Positions 35,156 through 44,641 of a stretch of DNA of 64,000 nt are shown here, piece by piece. The position numbers and the translations under genes were made by a program. Within the stretch, counting starts at the first letter, position 1. The number at the start of each line of letters is the position of its first letter. The DNA comes from Acinetobacter baumannii (GTDB lineage Bacteria; Pseudomonadota; Gammaproteobacteria; Pseudomonadales; Moraxellaceae), in contig NZ_CP046654.1 in assembly GCF_009759685.1 (NCBI RefSeq), positions 2,046,001 through 2,110,000 on the forward strand, in the 5' to 3' direction. The notes beneath the pieces were generated by a model, which was given only the letters and a program-made list of their open reading frames with translations, searched no databases and had not been told where the DNA came from.

Positions 35156-38080
35156 TTAGACAGTTGGTAAAGCATGTAAAAGTTGGTCAGTTAACTGATT
35201 TACTGTGTTAAGTGAAATCGTATGAATCAAACTACCGCCCGTTGGATCAGGTTCACCAACAGCAATACCTTGATTTGAACCTACCGAGCCGAGGATATTT
35301 CCTAAAATATCTTCTACATCTACAGAATTACTATTGTCTGAGTCGCCATAGTTAATGCTAATTAAGCCATCTAGGCCACCCAGTAAACCACCGTCGCCGC
35401 TGTCAACGCCACCAATAATCGTGGTGATTGAACCCAAGAGGCCACCGTTTTCAGTGACTAGGTCATCACCTACAATATGCTGAATAATGGTAGATGCCGT
35501 TGAACCATTGGTAATAAGGGTATCAATTACACCAGTGATCGAGCCACTTGCGCCCTCAAGATCAGCGCCTGCAAGGTCAGAAATAGCCTCAAGCGTACCG
35601 TTAACACTATCGCGTGAAGTCTCGAAAAGTAGTTTTCCAAGGTCTGCAAAATCACCGACAGGATGCTCTACATCAGGGAACACACCAATAATTGTTCCGG
35701 CAATCGTATCAATACCTGTATTAATCAAACCTGTTTTTAAACTTTCTAAATTTTGTAGAACGTCAATACCGCTTTGAATAATACCTGTAAGTGGGTTATC
35801 GCCCAGATCCCCACCGATGCCGCCAATGCTACCGATAATGCCAGTAATCGGGCTTAGGATATCTCCATCACCACCAATGCCACCGATAATGCCAGTAATT
35901 GGACTTAGGATATCTCCATCACCGCCAATACCACCAATAACGCCAGTAATCGGACCTAAGATATCGCCTGTACCTTCACCACCAATAAATGAGAAAGAGT
36001 TGCCTAATACATTAAGTGGTGTAGTGATAGGGGCAACAACGTCAACATCATCGCCATTACCGTTGCCAATGCCATAATTATGTTCACCGTTACCTGATGA
36101 AATACCATTTAATAAGCCATCACCAGAACCGTTGCCTGAGTCACCAGAACCAATCACACCACCTGAAGTGTTACCGTTGTTGGTAGTGTCATTGTCATTG
36201 ACTGTGTTTGAAGTAGTTGTTGGTGAAATATTAATAGAGTCGGTCGAAGAGCCGCCGATACCAGATAAAGCATTGCCCAGAATATTTAAACCGCGAGTAA
36301 ATGGAAGCGTAAAGTCTGCATCGTCACCGTTTCCGTTACCAATGCCATAGTTATGCTCGCCATTACCAGACGCTGCACCATTTAAAATTCCATCGCCAGA
36401 GCCATTGCCCGAACCGTCACCAAAGCCGCCTGTATTGGCATTATCAATGGTGTCATTATCATTGACGGTATTAGTTGCTGTGGTAGGGGCAACATTTACC
36501 GAGTCACTAGATGAACTGCCAAAGCCTGAAAGCGAGTTGCCGGAAAAGTTAAGTACACCAGTAAGAGGGAAGGTGAAATCTGCATCATCACCGTTTCCGT
36601 TACCAATACCGTAGTTGTGTTCGCCATTGCCAGAAGCAGCGCCGTTTAACAGGCCATCACCAGAGCCATTTCCAGAACTTCCACCAAGAAGTCCACCTCC
36701 ATCATTTCCATTAACAGTCACGTCATTGTCATTAACTGTATTAGTCGTTGTAGTTGGGGCAGTATTAATTGAACTAGAAGATGAATTGCCAATGAGCGAG
36801 AAAGAGTTACCAGAGAAATTAAAAACACCTGTAATTGGTGCTGTAATATCTACATCATCACCATTTCCGTTGCCAATGCCGTAGTTATGCTCGCCATTGC
36901 CAGAAGCAGCGCCATTAAGTAAACCATCACCAGAGCCATTGCCTGAACCACTACCTGTGCCGCCGCTATTACCATTATCAATGGTGTCATTGTCGTTCAC
37001 TGTATTTGATGTGGTGGTTGGCGCAGTATTGACTGAACTTGAGGAAGAATTACCAATGAGAGTAAATGAGTTCCCTGAAAAGTTTAGAACGCCGGTAATC
37101 GGAGCAGTAATATCAACATCGTCACCGTTGCCATTGCCAATACCATAGTTATGTTCACCATTGCCAGAAGCGATACCATTACCTGCGCCATCACCTGAAC
37201 CATTGCCAGAATCACCCAGAGCGCTCACGCCGCTATCACCAGTACCATTGCCGTTATAGGTGGTGTCGTTGTCATTCACAGTATTTGACGTTGTAGTTGG
37301 CGAGGAATTAACAGAACTTGCAGATGAATTGCCAATTAGAGTAATTGAGTTACCAGACAAGTTAATAGGAAGCGTAATTGGGGCTGTAATACTTGCGTCA
37401 TCCGCAATCCCATTTCCGATACCGTAGTTTTGCTCGCCATTGCCAGAGCCAATTCCATTTAACAAGCCATCGCCCGAACCATTACCAGCACCTGAGCCAT
37501 TGCCGTTATAGGTGGTGTCGTTATCATTCACGGTATTTGATGTATTGGTTGCAGAGTTGTTGACCGAACTAGAAGATGAGTCACCAATTAGGGTAATAGA
37601 GTTACCCGCAAGGTTAATTGGAATTGAAAGTGGGGCAGTAATGCTTGCGTCATCGGCAATACCATTACCGATTCCATAGTTGTGTTCACCATTACCAGAA
37701 GCGGCGCCATTTAAAAGCCCGTCACCAGAGCCATTGCCTGTACCGCTACCAATGGTAGAGCCGTTACCATTATTTGTTACATCATTGTCATTAACGTTAT
37801 TTGAAGTGGTGGTTGGAGAGCTATTCACCGAATTTGAAGATGAATTGCCTATGAGAGTAATTGAGTTACCAGAGAGGTTGAGGGGAATGGTAATTGGGGC
37901 GGTAATGCTTGCGTCATCGGCAATACCATTGCCAATACCATAGTTGTGTTCACCATTTCCGGAAGATATTCCATTAAGTAGGCCGTCACCAGAGCCGTTA
38001 CCTAAATTACTGCTTGTGTTACTATTTTCAGGAAGTGGGATAATACTAGTAATCGAAGATAAAATACTTTTAATAAACAT
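35156..38080 (-). CDS. Large Gly/Asn/Ser-rich repeat protein
   Basis: 974 residues. From residue 27 to about 690 there are eight tandem modules of 83-93 residues. Each opens with GNGSGDG and contains SGNGEHNYGIGNG, a TAPIT-type strand, LSGNSITLIGNSS and TSNTVNDNDT. A second short repeat (three copies of GPITG/SPITGIIGGIGGDGDIL type) follows, then a unique C-terminal region of about 230 residues. No signal peptide or anchor was recognised. It may be a beta-rich surface or secreted protein. Module 8 changes into the short repeat midway. Confidence 0.7.
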   Translation of the reverse strand: MFIKSILSSITSIIPLPENSNTSSNLGNGSGDGLLNGISSGNGEHNYGIGNGIADDASITAPITIPLNLSGNSITLIGNSSSNSVNSSPTTTSNNVNDNDVTNNGNGSTIGSGTGNGSGDGLLNGAASGNGEHNYGIGNGIADDASITAPLSIPINLAGNSITLIGDSSSSSVNNSATNTSNTVNDNDTTYNGNGSGAGNGSGDGLLNGIGSGNGEQNYGIGNGIADDASITAPITLPINLSGNSITLIGNSSASSVNSSPTTTSNTVNDNDTTYNGNGTGDSGVSALGDSGNGSGDGAGNGIASGNGEHNYGIGNGNGDDVDITAPITGVLNFSGNSFTLIGNSSSSSVNTAPTTTSNTVNDNDTIDNGNSGGTGSGSGNGSGDGLLNGAASGNGEHNYGIGNGNGDDVDITAPITGVFNFSGNSFSLIGNSSSSSINTAPTTTTNTVNDNDVTVNGNDGGGLLGGSSGNGSGDGLLNGAASGNGEHNYGIGNGNGDDADFTFPLTGVLNFSGNSLSGFGSSSSDSVNVAPTTATNTVNDNDTIDNANTGGFGDGSGNGSGDGILNGAASGNGEHNYGIGNGNGDDADFTLPFTRGLNILGNALSGIGGSSTDSINISPTTTSNTVNDNDTTNNGNTSGGVIGSGDSGNGSGDGLLNGISSGNGEHNYGIGNGNGDDVDVVAPITTPLNVLGNSFSFIGGEGTGDILGPITGVIGGIGGDGDILSPITGIIGGIGGDGDILSPITGIIGSIGGIGGDLGDNPLTGIIQSGIDVLQNLESLKTGLINTGIDTIAGTIIGVFPDVEHPVGDFADLGKLLFETSRDSVNGTLEAISDLAGADLEGASGSITGVIDTLITNGSTASTIIQHIVGDDLVTENGGLLGSITTIIGGVDSGDGGLLGGLDGLISINYGDSDNSNSVDVEDILGNILGSVGSNQGIAVGEPDPTGGSLIHTISLNTVNQLTDQLLHALPTV
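36000..38010. repeat. Eight tandem about 260-290 base modules in the repeat-protein gene
   Basis: The DNA encoding GNGSGDG to VNDNDT recurs eight times. Modules 1-3 share the IADDASITAP variant and modules 4-8 the GNGDD variant, showing expansion in two blocks. Length change by recombination is likely. Confidence 0.9.
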
Positions 38081-38592
38081 AATCTATTTCCATGTGATTT
38101 GTTTGAGATGTTGTTATTACTATTTATTGATTATGTGTTTTAGAGCACATAATTGAGAAAGAGTATTTAATTTTTTGCTATTTGGTGTCAAGTTGTGTAA
38201 TTTGTCACGGCTGATATAGCAGGTTTGTAAATATATTCAAAATCAACAAAATAAAAAATACGATTATTTTTAATAACATTTTTAAACATAAAAAATGGGC
38301 TGAGTTAATAAAAAATTTTTAAGATTAAAATAATATATGTATTTAAAAAATGATTTATCTTTTTGAAATAAAATAATTTTTATTTAAAATTAAAATATCT
38401 ATTTTTATAACTTTTTGTTTTTAAAATAAATTTAATTTATTTATAGGGTTTAAAGCTATGGCTTTAAATAAAGAGAGTGACAAAAATAATATAGATAGAT
38501 TTTGTGATATTTTTACTTGAGTATTTATTCGGATTTGTAAAATAATAGTAGGGGTATAAGTTTTTGTAATAATAATTTGGTATATCTAAGCC

Positions 38593-38639
38593 GTCGGCTG
38601 AGTTTTCGTTCGTTTAAAAGCCAGAGTGGGTCAGCCGAC
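38593..38639. ncRNA. GC-rich hairpin in AT-rich DNA, candidate RNA element
   Basis: GTCGGCTGA (38593-38601) and TCAGCCGAC (38631-38639) are perfect 9-bp inverted repeats around a 29-base loop, alone in a region otherwise nearly free of G and C. Strand and role unknown. Confidence 0.35.
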
Positions 38640-38868
38640 ACCTTATTTTATTTATTTGCTAAAATTCTTTTTAAAACAATAATTTTTATTTTGGTATTTT
38701 AAATTGTTTTTATAAATTATTTAGATTTTTATATTATTTATTTTTAAATTAAAAGAATATAACTTATATATGATTAAGGTTAGAACAGTCTTATATAAAT
38801 TATTAAATATTTATTGAATAAAGAATAAATAAATGAGGCTTGAGCTGAGCCTAAATAATTCTGGTAAT

Positions 38869-38898
38869 AAAAAAGCCACTCTAGATGAGCGGCTTTTT
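38869..38898 (-). terminator. Terminator after nrdB
   Basis: On the minus strand AAAAAGCC and GGCTTTTTT enclose an inner CTC/GAG helix; the T-tract is on the nrdB sense strand. It lies 17 bases after the nrdB stop. Confidence 0.85.
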
Positions 38899-38914
38899 GG
38901 GAAAGCAGTAAAAC

Positions 38915-40198
38915 TTACCAGCTTAACGCACCACCAGTTTGGTAGTCAGTTACGCGAGTTTCAAAGAAGTTCTTCTCTTTACGTAAGTCCATCATCTCCG
39001 ACATCCACGCAAATGGGTTAGTTACACCAGCAAATTGCTCTGGTAAACCTAACTGAGATAAACGACGGTTACAGATGAATTTCAAATATTCTTCCATCAT
39101 GCTCGCGTTCATACCCAATACACCGCGTGGCATTGTGTCACGTGCGTATTCGATTTCAAGCATCGTACCTTCAAGAATCATTTGAATCACTTCTTGTTGG
39201 AACTCGGCAGTCCAAAGGTGAGGATTCTCAATCTTGATTTGGTTAATCATGTCGATACCAAAGTTCAAGTGCATAGACTCATCACGCAAAATGTATTGGA
39301 ACTGCTCAGCAACACCATTCATCTTGTTACGGCGACCCATACTCAAAATTTGAGTAAAGCCACAGTAGAAGAAGATCCCTTCAAGAACACAGTAGAACGC
39401 GATCAAGTTACGAAGTAAACGTTGGTCGTTTTCAGGCGTACCTGTGTGGAAAGTAGGATCACTTAACGATTGAGTGTACTTCAAGCCCCAAGCTGCTTTA
39501 CGCGCAACCGATGGAATTTCGCGGTACATGTTGAAGACTTCGCCTTCGTCCATACCTAAAGATTCGATACAGTATTGGTAAGCGTGAGTGTGAATTGCTT
39601 CTTCAAACGCTTGACGCAAAATGTACTGACGGCATTCAGGGTTCGTGATGTGACGGTAAATTGCCAATACGAGGTTGTTCGCAACCAAAGAGTCCGCAGT
39701 CGAGAAGAAACCTAAAGAACGCATAACGATCGTACGCTCATCTTCAGTTAAGCCATTTTCAGACTTCCAAAGTGCGATATCGTGGTTCATGTTCACTTCT
39801 TGAGGCATCCAGTGGTTTGCACAACCATCTAGATATTTTTGCCAAGCCCACTCATATTTAAATGGAACAAGCTGGTTCAAGTCAGCGCGACAGTTAATCA
39901 TGGCTTTGTCGTCAACCTGAACGCGTTGCGCGCCCATTTCTAACTCTTCAAGGCCAGGAGCAACATCCAAATGTTCTAAGGCTTCAGATGCTCGAGCCAT
40001 TGAATCGGTTGGATTTGTTGATCGCACGGAATGGGTTCCAGCGGATTGTGGAGCTGCCACGCTCTGCGATGATGGCTGCGCAGCAGATACATTCTGCGAA
40101 TCAGGCGTTTTTTCCGGGTTGACGGGCGCAGACTTGTGTTCAGGTGCAGCCGGTTTTTGCGAATCATCTTCAAAATCGTCCCAACTAAGGATAGACAT
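38915..40198 (-). CDS. nrdB: Ribonucleoside-diphosphate reductase, beta subunit (class Ia)
   Basis: R2 subunit that generates the tyrosyl radical for NrdA. Di-iron ligands lie in [13 protein letters not shown] and [10 protein letters not shown], with the radical Tyr in [11 protein letters not shown]. The first 90 residues (Ala/Pro/Ser-rich, disordered-looking) are an N-terminal extension. The start at 40198 follows GAGAG. The C-terminus [30 protein letters not shown] carries the peptide that docks to NrdA. Confidence 0.95.
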   Translation of the reverse strand: MSILSWDDFEDDSQKPAAPEHKSAPVNPEKTPDSQNVSAAQPSSQSVAAPQSAGTHSVRSTNPTDSMARASEALEHLDVAPGLEELEMGAQRVQVDDKAMINCRADLNQLVPFKYEWAWQKYLDGCANHWMPQEVNMNHDIALWKSENGLTEDERTIVMRSLGFFSTADSLVANNLVLAIYRHITNPECRQYILRQAFEEAIHTHAYQYCIESLGMDEGEVFNMYREIPSVARKAAWGLKYTQSLSDPTFHTGTPENDQRLLRNLIAFYCVLEGIFFYCGFTQILSMGRRNKMNGVAEQFQYILRDESMHLNFGIDMINQIKIENPHLWTAEFQQEVIQMILEGTMLEIEYARDTMPRGVLGMNASMMEEYLKFICNRRLSQLGLPEQFAGVTNPFAWMSEMMDLRKEKNFFETRVTDYQTGGALSW

Positions 40199-40335
40199 TG
40201 TTGTTCTCTCTTCGTTGTATATATCTATGTTCGACATCTCTAAACGAAGATGTCACTACTATACGCTCATAATGTGTAAACAAAATTAAGTTTTATTGAT
40301 GTATGACCAAATTTTGGGCCTTTGGTCCATTATCC

Positions 40336-40470
40336 CTACAACTTATTTTGCTTACGCTGTTGTTTACGGATTTTAAAAAAGGCGTAAACCATAGGCGTAT
40401 AAAAGAAAATAAAGGCAAAGATTAAGATTCCAACACCAAGCATATAGTTATGGCTGAGATGAAAAAACAT
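40336..40470 (-). CDS. Small membrane protein between nrdB and nrdA (44 aa)
   Basis: A 44-residue frame too short for the usual threshold: MFFHLSHNYMLGVGILIFAF, then a continued hydrophobic helix ending in TPMVYAFFKIRK and a basic tail (QQRKQNKL). One membrane helix with positive-inside C-terminus. GAGG stands eight bases before the ATG, a good ribosome site. It follows the hairpin after nrdA and precedes nrdB in the same direction. Translation is well supported by the signals; function is unknown. Confidence 0.65.
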   Translation of the reverse strand: MFFHLSHNYMLGVGILIFAFIFFYTPMVYAFFKIRKQQRKQNKL

Positions 40471-40486
40471 AATCTTTACCTCGTTT

Positions 40487-40517
40487 AAAGTTGCTCTTTT
40501 TATTAAAGAGCAACTTT
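40487..40517 (-). terminator. 13-bp perfect hairpin between nrdA and the small membrane gene
   Basis: AAAGTTGCTCTTT (40487-40499) pairs perfectly with AAAGAGCAACTTT (40505-40517). The T-tract beyond the stem is short, so it may be an attenuator or processing site that lowers transcription into the small gene and nrdB, and not a full terminator. Confidence 0.65.
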
Positions 40518-40525
40518 ATTGAATG

Positions 40526-43360
40526 TTATTGGCAAGCTTCACAATCTGGGTTGTCGATTGAACAAGCCATAGGAACCGGAGCTGCTTGAGTGAAGCCGTC
40601 TTCTTCAACTGCTTCAGGCTTCTTCGCTTCTACGACTGGAGCTGCCGCAGGTGCTGCTGCTTCTACAGTTGCAGGTTTAACCGCGTTTAACGCACCTGTG
40701 TTAATTGTAGATTTTTCAGCAGATGTTGCGCCTAACGCACGGAGGTAATAAGTCGTCTTAAGACCACGTAACCATGCCATCTTATAAGTGATGTCAAGTT
40801 TCTTACCGTTTGCACCAGAGATGTAAAGGTTAAGAGATTGTGCTTGATCAATCCATTTTTGGCGGCGTGATGCAGCATCAACAATCCAGCGTGGCTCAAC
40901 TTCAAACGCAGTTGCAAAGATTGCTTTTAATTCTTCAGGAATACGAGCAATTTTTTGTACTGAACCTTCAAAGTGTTTGAGGTCATTAACCATCACTGTG
41001 TCCCAAAGACCACGTTCTTTTAATGCGCGAACAAGGTAAGGGTTAATTACAGTGAACTCACCAGACAAGTTAGATTTCACATATAAGTTTTGGAATGTTG
41101 GCTCAATAGACTGAGAAACACCACAAATGTTCGAAATGGTTGCAGTTGGAGCAATCGCCATTACGTTTGAGTTACGCATACCGTCTTTTTGAACTTTGGC
41201 ACGTAAACTGTCCCAATCTAAACGTTGAGTACGGTCAACTTCAAACATACGTTCTGGACGAGATTTCGCAACAATTTCTAAAGAGTCGATTGGAAGGATA
41301 CCTTGATCCCACAATGAACCCTTAAATGTTGAGTAAGCACCACGTTCAACAGCCAAGTCACTTGAAGTTTGGATTGCATAGTAGCTAATCACTTCCATTG
41401 ACTCGTCAGCAAAGTTCACAGCTTCATCAGAACCGTAAGCCATACCCATTTCGTAAAGCGCATCTTGGAAGCCCATGATACCCATACCAACAGGGCGGTG
41501 TTTCAAGTTAGAGTTCTTCGCTTGTGGTACAGCGTAGTAGTTAATGTCGATAACGTTATCGAGCATACGAACTGCTGTTTTAACAGTGCGCGCTAACTTC
41601 TCACGGTCTAATACGCCGCCTTTAACGTGTTGAACAAGGTTGATCGAACCTAAGTTACATACTGCAATTTCGTCTTGGTTGGTGTTTAACGTAATTTCAG
41701 TACATAGGTTAGATGAGTGAACTACGCCAACGTGTTGTTGTGGGGAACGTAAGTTACAAACATCTTTAAACGTGATCCAAGGGTGACCAGTTTCGAACAA
41801 CATAGAAAGCATTTTGCGCCATAAGTCTTTCGCACGTACTTTCTTGTGCAACATGTTCTGTTCTTTCGCAACAGACTCATAGTATGCATAGCGTTCAGCA
41901 AACTCAGCACCAGTTAAATCGTGTAGGTCTGGAGTTTCAGACGGAGTGAATAGCGTCCATTCGCCATCTTCAAACACACGTTGCATAAATAGGTCAGGAA
42001 CCCAGTTTGCAGTGTTCATGTCGTGAGTACGACGACGGTCATCACCCGTGTTTTTACGAAGTTCTAAAAATTCTTCGATGTCTAAGTGCCAAGTTTCTAA
42101 GTACGCACATACCGCACCTTTACGCTTACCACCTTGGTTTACCGCAACGGCTGTATCGTTCGCAACTTTAAGGAACGGAACAACACCCTGAGATTTACCG
42201 TTTGTACCTTTAATATAAGAGTTCAAGGCACGTACAGGTGTCCAGTCGTTACCTAAACCACCTGCCCATTTAGAGAGCATCGCGTTGTCACGCATTGCAC
42301 CATAAATGTCATAAAGGTCATCGCCAATCGTTGTTAAGTAACAGCTTGAAAGCTGTGGACGTAATGTACCTGAGTTAAACAGGGTAGGCGTAGAGGCCAT
42401 GTAGTCAAAGCTAGACAACAAGTTATAGAACTCGATTGCACGCTCTTCTTTGTCTTGCTCATTAAGTGCAAGACCCATTGACACACGCATGAAGAATAAT
42501 TGTGGTAATTCAAAGCGAACGCCATTTGAATGGATGAAGTAACGGTCAAATAGAGTCTGTAAACCTAAATAGGTAAACTGGTTAGAACGTTCCGGTTGAA
42601 TCGCTGCTGCTAGTTTTTCTAGATCGAACTTAAGCAAGTCCGGTGAAAGCAAATCAAGCTCTACACCTTTTTTCAAGAATGCTTCAAGTGCATTGTTTTC
42701 AGCTGTATCGGCCGGTAAACCTAAGAATGCTAAGCCAGTGCTTACCAACTCATCACGAAGCAAACGTGCAGTTACGTATGTATAGTTAGGTTCTTGTTCA
42801 ATACGTGTACGTGTTGCCATCATCATGGTGGTAGCAATATCGCTTTCTTTTACGCCGTTATATAAGTTTTTAACGGTTTCATCGATAATTGCTTGAACAT
42901 CAATACCTTCTAAGCCTTCAGCAGCTCGATTTACAGTTGCTTGCAGTGCACTTAAATCAAGTGGTTGAAGCTGACCGTTTGCATCGGTAACTTGCAAGGT
43001 AGGGTGATGATTAGAATTTGTGTCTTTACGGGCACTTGCGCGTTGATCGCGATAGATAACGTAAGCACGAGCGACTTTGTGCTCCCCAGTACGCATCAGT
43101 GCAAGTTCAACTTGATCTTGAATCTCTTCAATATGAATGGTACCGCCAGAAGGTAAACGGCGAGTGAAAGTGTTCAGTACCATTTCCGTCAGTTGGGTAA
43201 TACGGTCGTGAATACGGCTCGAATCCGCACTTTGTTGACCTTCCACAGCAAGAAAAGCTTTACCAATCGCAACAGAAATTTTCTCTGCATCAAATGCAGC
43301 AACATCTCCGGTGCGTTTAATCACCTGAATTTGACCGGGAGTCGAAGTAATTACGCTCAT
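40526..43360 (-). CDS. nrdA: Ribonucleoside-diphosphate reductase, alpha subunit (class Ia)
   Basis: Catalytic R1 subunit, 944 residues. The N-terminal ATP-cone (KRTGDVAAFDAEKISVAIGKAF) is the activity site; a second cone-like segment covers residues 100-180. The active site is seen in STPTLFNSGTLRPQLSSCYL, CTEITL and NLGSINL. The C-terminal redox pair is CEAC within NPDCEACQ. The long Ala/Pro linker before it is flexible. Pairs with NrdB. Confidence 0.96.
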   Translation of the reverse strand: MSVITSTPGQIQVIKRTGDVAAFDAEKISVAIGKAFLAVEGQQSADSSRIHDRITQLTEMVLNTFTRRLPSGGTIHIEEIQDQVELALMRTGEHKVARAYVIYRDQRASARKDTNSNHHPTLQVTDANGQLQPLDLSALQATVNRAAEGLEGIDVQAIIDETVKNLYNGVKESDIATTMMMATRTRIEQEPNYTYVTARLLRDELVSTGLAFLGLPADTAENNALEAFLKKGVELDLLSPDLLKFDLEKLAAAIQPERSNQFTYLGLQTLFDRYFIHSNGVRFELPQLFFMRVSMGLALNEQDKEERAIEFYNLLSSFDYMASTPTLFNSGTLRPQLSSCYLTTIGDDLYDIYGAMRDNAMLSKWAGGLGNDWTPVRALNSYIKGTNGKSQGVVPFLKVANDTAVAVNQGGKRKGAVCAYLETWHLDIEEFLELRKNTGDDRRRTHDMNTANWVPDLFMQRVFEDGEWTLFTPSETPDLHDLTGAEFAERYAYYESVAKEQNMLHKKVRAKDLWRKMLSMLFETGHPWITFKDVCNLRSPQQHVGVVHSSNLCTEITLNTNQDEIAVCNLGSINLVQHVKGGVLDREKLARTVKTAVRMLDNVIDINYYAVPQAKNSNLKHRPVGMGIMGFQDALYEMGMAYGSDEAVNFADESMEVISYYAIQTSSDLAVERGAYSTFKGSLWDQGILPIDSLEIVAKSRPERMFEVDRTQRLDWDSLRAKVQKDGMRNSNVMAIAPTATISNICGVSQSIEPTFQNLYVKSNLSGEFTVINPYLVRALKERGLWDTVMVNDLKHFEGSVQKIARIPEELKAIFATAFEVEPRWIVDAASRRQKWIDQAQSLNLYISGANGKKLDITYKMAWLRGLKTTYYLRALGATSAEKSTINTGALNAVKPATVEAAAPAAAPVVEAKKPEAVEEDGFTQAAPVPMACSIDNPDCEACQ

Positions 43361-43892
43361 GCCAGCATAGCTCCATTGTCACTTTTGTTATGTTCATAGA
43401 CCGTTTGAACCGAGCAAAAAACATGCCACGATATTTGAGGGATAAACACAAGACTTAGTAGTTAAAGTTTATTTTCAACACAAGATACGGGATTTTTTAC
43501 GGTAGATCAATCTTGACTTTTTAGTAATTTTTTATCTGTATGATTTGTCGGGAGATAGCATACCAAAGCTGTGAAAAAACACTTATAGATAACTTTGTGG
43601 ATAACTCAAAAAACAAACACTTGAGTGAATTTAAATTTAGTGAAGAAATAATTTGTTTAATATTCATACATAGGAAATATGAATAGATTATGACATTTAA
43701 GAACAATAAACAGATAATAAAAATACCTGAAAATTCAAAGATTAATAAAATGCAACAAAACATGGTTGTCATGTATCAGTTTGGTGAACGCCTACTTGTT
43801 TACAATGTAAACGTGTGTATATTGCAAATGATAAACGAATGTATCTGCAAGATTTTTAAGATACATGTAATGAGATTTATAGGGGCAATGAT
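43361..43892. other. Intergenic region between divergent nrdA and bfmR
   Basis: 532 bases with no credible gene. It holds the possible NrdR boxes near nrdA. GTTTAC-AAT-GTAAAC (43798-43812) is a perfect inverted repeat 80 bases before bfmR and could be a regulator site. TTGACT (43513-43518) has no well-spaced -10. Confidence 0.45.
43446..43493 (-). promoter_or_regulatory. Possible tandem NrdR boxes upstream of nrdA
   Basis: ACACAAGA occurs twice, at 43446-43453 and 43478-43485, exactly 32 bases apart, each starting a 16-base stretch that partly fits the NrdR consensus (ACACWATATMTWGTGT). Spacing near three helical turns is what NrdR pairs show. The second halves match poorly. Confidence 0.35.
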
Positions 43893-44609
43893 ATGAGCCA
43901 AGAAGAAAAGTTACCAAAGATTCTGATCGTTGAAGACGACGAGCGTTTAGCGCGATTAACTCAAGAATATTTAATCCGTAACGGTTTGGAAGTTGGTGTA
44001 GAAACCGATGGTAACCGTGCAATTCGTCGTATTATTAGTGAGCAACCGGATCTTGTGGTCTTGGATGTCATGTTGCCGGGTGCAGATGGTTTAACCGTTT
44101 GTCGTGAAGTTCGCCCACACTATCATCAACCAATCTTAATGTTGACTGCGCGTACTGAAGATATGGATCAGGTACTTGGTCTGGAAATGGGTGCAGACGA
44201 TTATGTCGCGAAACCAGTTCAACCACGTGTATTATTAGCGCGTATTCGTGCTTTGTTACGCCGTACCGATAAAACTGTTGAAGATGAAGTTGCTCAACGT
44301 ATTGAGTTTGACGACCTTGTCATCGACAATGGTGGCCGTTCTGTAACGTTGAACGGTGAGCTTGTTGACTTTACAAGTGCTGAATATGACTTGTTATGGT
44401 TGCTTGCATCAAACGCTGGCCGTATTTTATCGCGTGAAGATATCTTCGAACGTTTACGTGGTATCGAATACGATGGTCAAGACCGTTCAATTGACGTACG
44501 TATTTCACGTATTCGTCCAAAAATTGGCGATGATCCTGAAAATCCAAAACGTATTAAAACTGTACGTAGTAAAGGTTACTTGTTTGTTAAAGAAACCAAT
44601 GGATTGTAA
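43893..44609 (+). CDS. bfmR: Response regulator BfmR
   Basis: OmpR-type regulator of 238 residues controlling envelope, capsule, biofilm and virulence functions in A. baumannii. The receiver domain has the acidic pair in VEDDERL, the phospho-accepting Asp58 in LVVLDVMLPG and the Lys in VAKPVQPR. The winged-helix domain ends RISRIRPKIGDDPENPKRIKTVRSKGYLF. bfmS follows 32 bases later. AGGGG lies 9-10 bases before the start. Confidence 0.95.
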   Translation: MSQEEKLPKILIVEDDERLARLTQEYLIRNGLEVGVETDGNRAIRRIISEQPDLVVLDVMLPGADGLTVCREVRPHYHQPILMLTARTEDMDQVLGLEMGADDYVAKPVQPRVLLARIRALLRRTDKTVEDEVAQRIEFDDLVIDNGGRSVTLNGELVDFTSAEYDLLWLLASNAGRILSREDIFERLRGIEYDGQDRSIDVRISRIRPKIGDDPENPKRIKTVRSKGYLFVKETNGL

Positions 44610-44641
44610 AATCTGATTAAACTTCCTATAAGGTTGGTCGA

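Larger units (their letters stand above)
38081..38914. other. Long AT-rich intergenic region
   Basis: 834 bases, extremely rich in A and T, before the repeat-protein gene (minus strand) and after nrdB. No credible gene on either strand. It holds one GC-rich hairpin (38593-38639) and the nrdB terminator. Such DNA is a typical target of H-NS-like silencing proteins. Confidence 0.6.

Noticed and set aside
36000..38010. CRISPR or satellite DNA
   Set aside because: The repeats are in one long coding frame and encode protein modules.
35487..38156. Series of plus-strand Pro/Glu-rich frames of 70-96 residues
   Set aside because: They are the antisense of the repeat modules and share their periodicity; no ribosome sites.
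43521..43896. Short frames on both strands between nrdA and bfmR
   Set aside because: Low-complexity AT-rich translations without ribosome sites, lying in the regulatory region.
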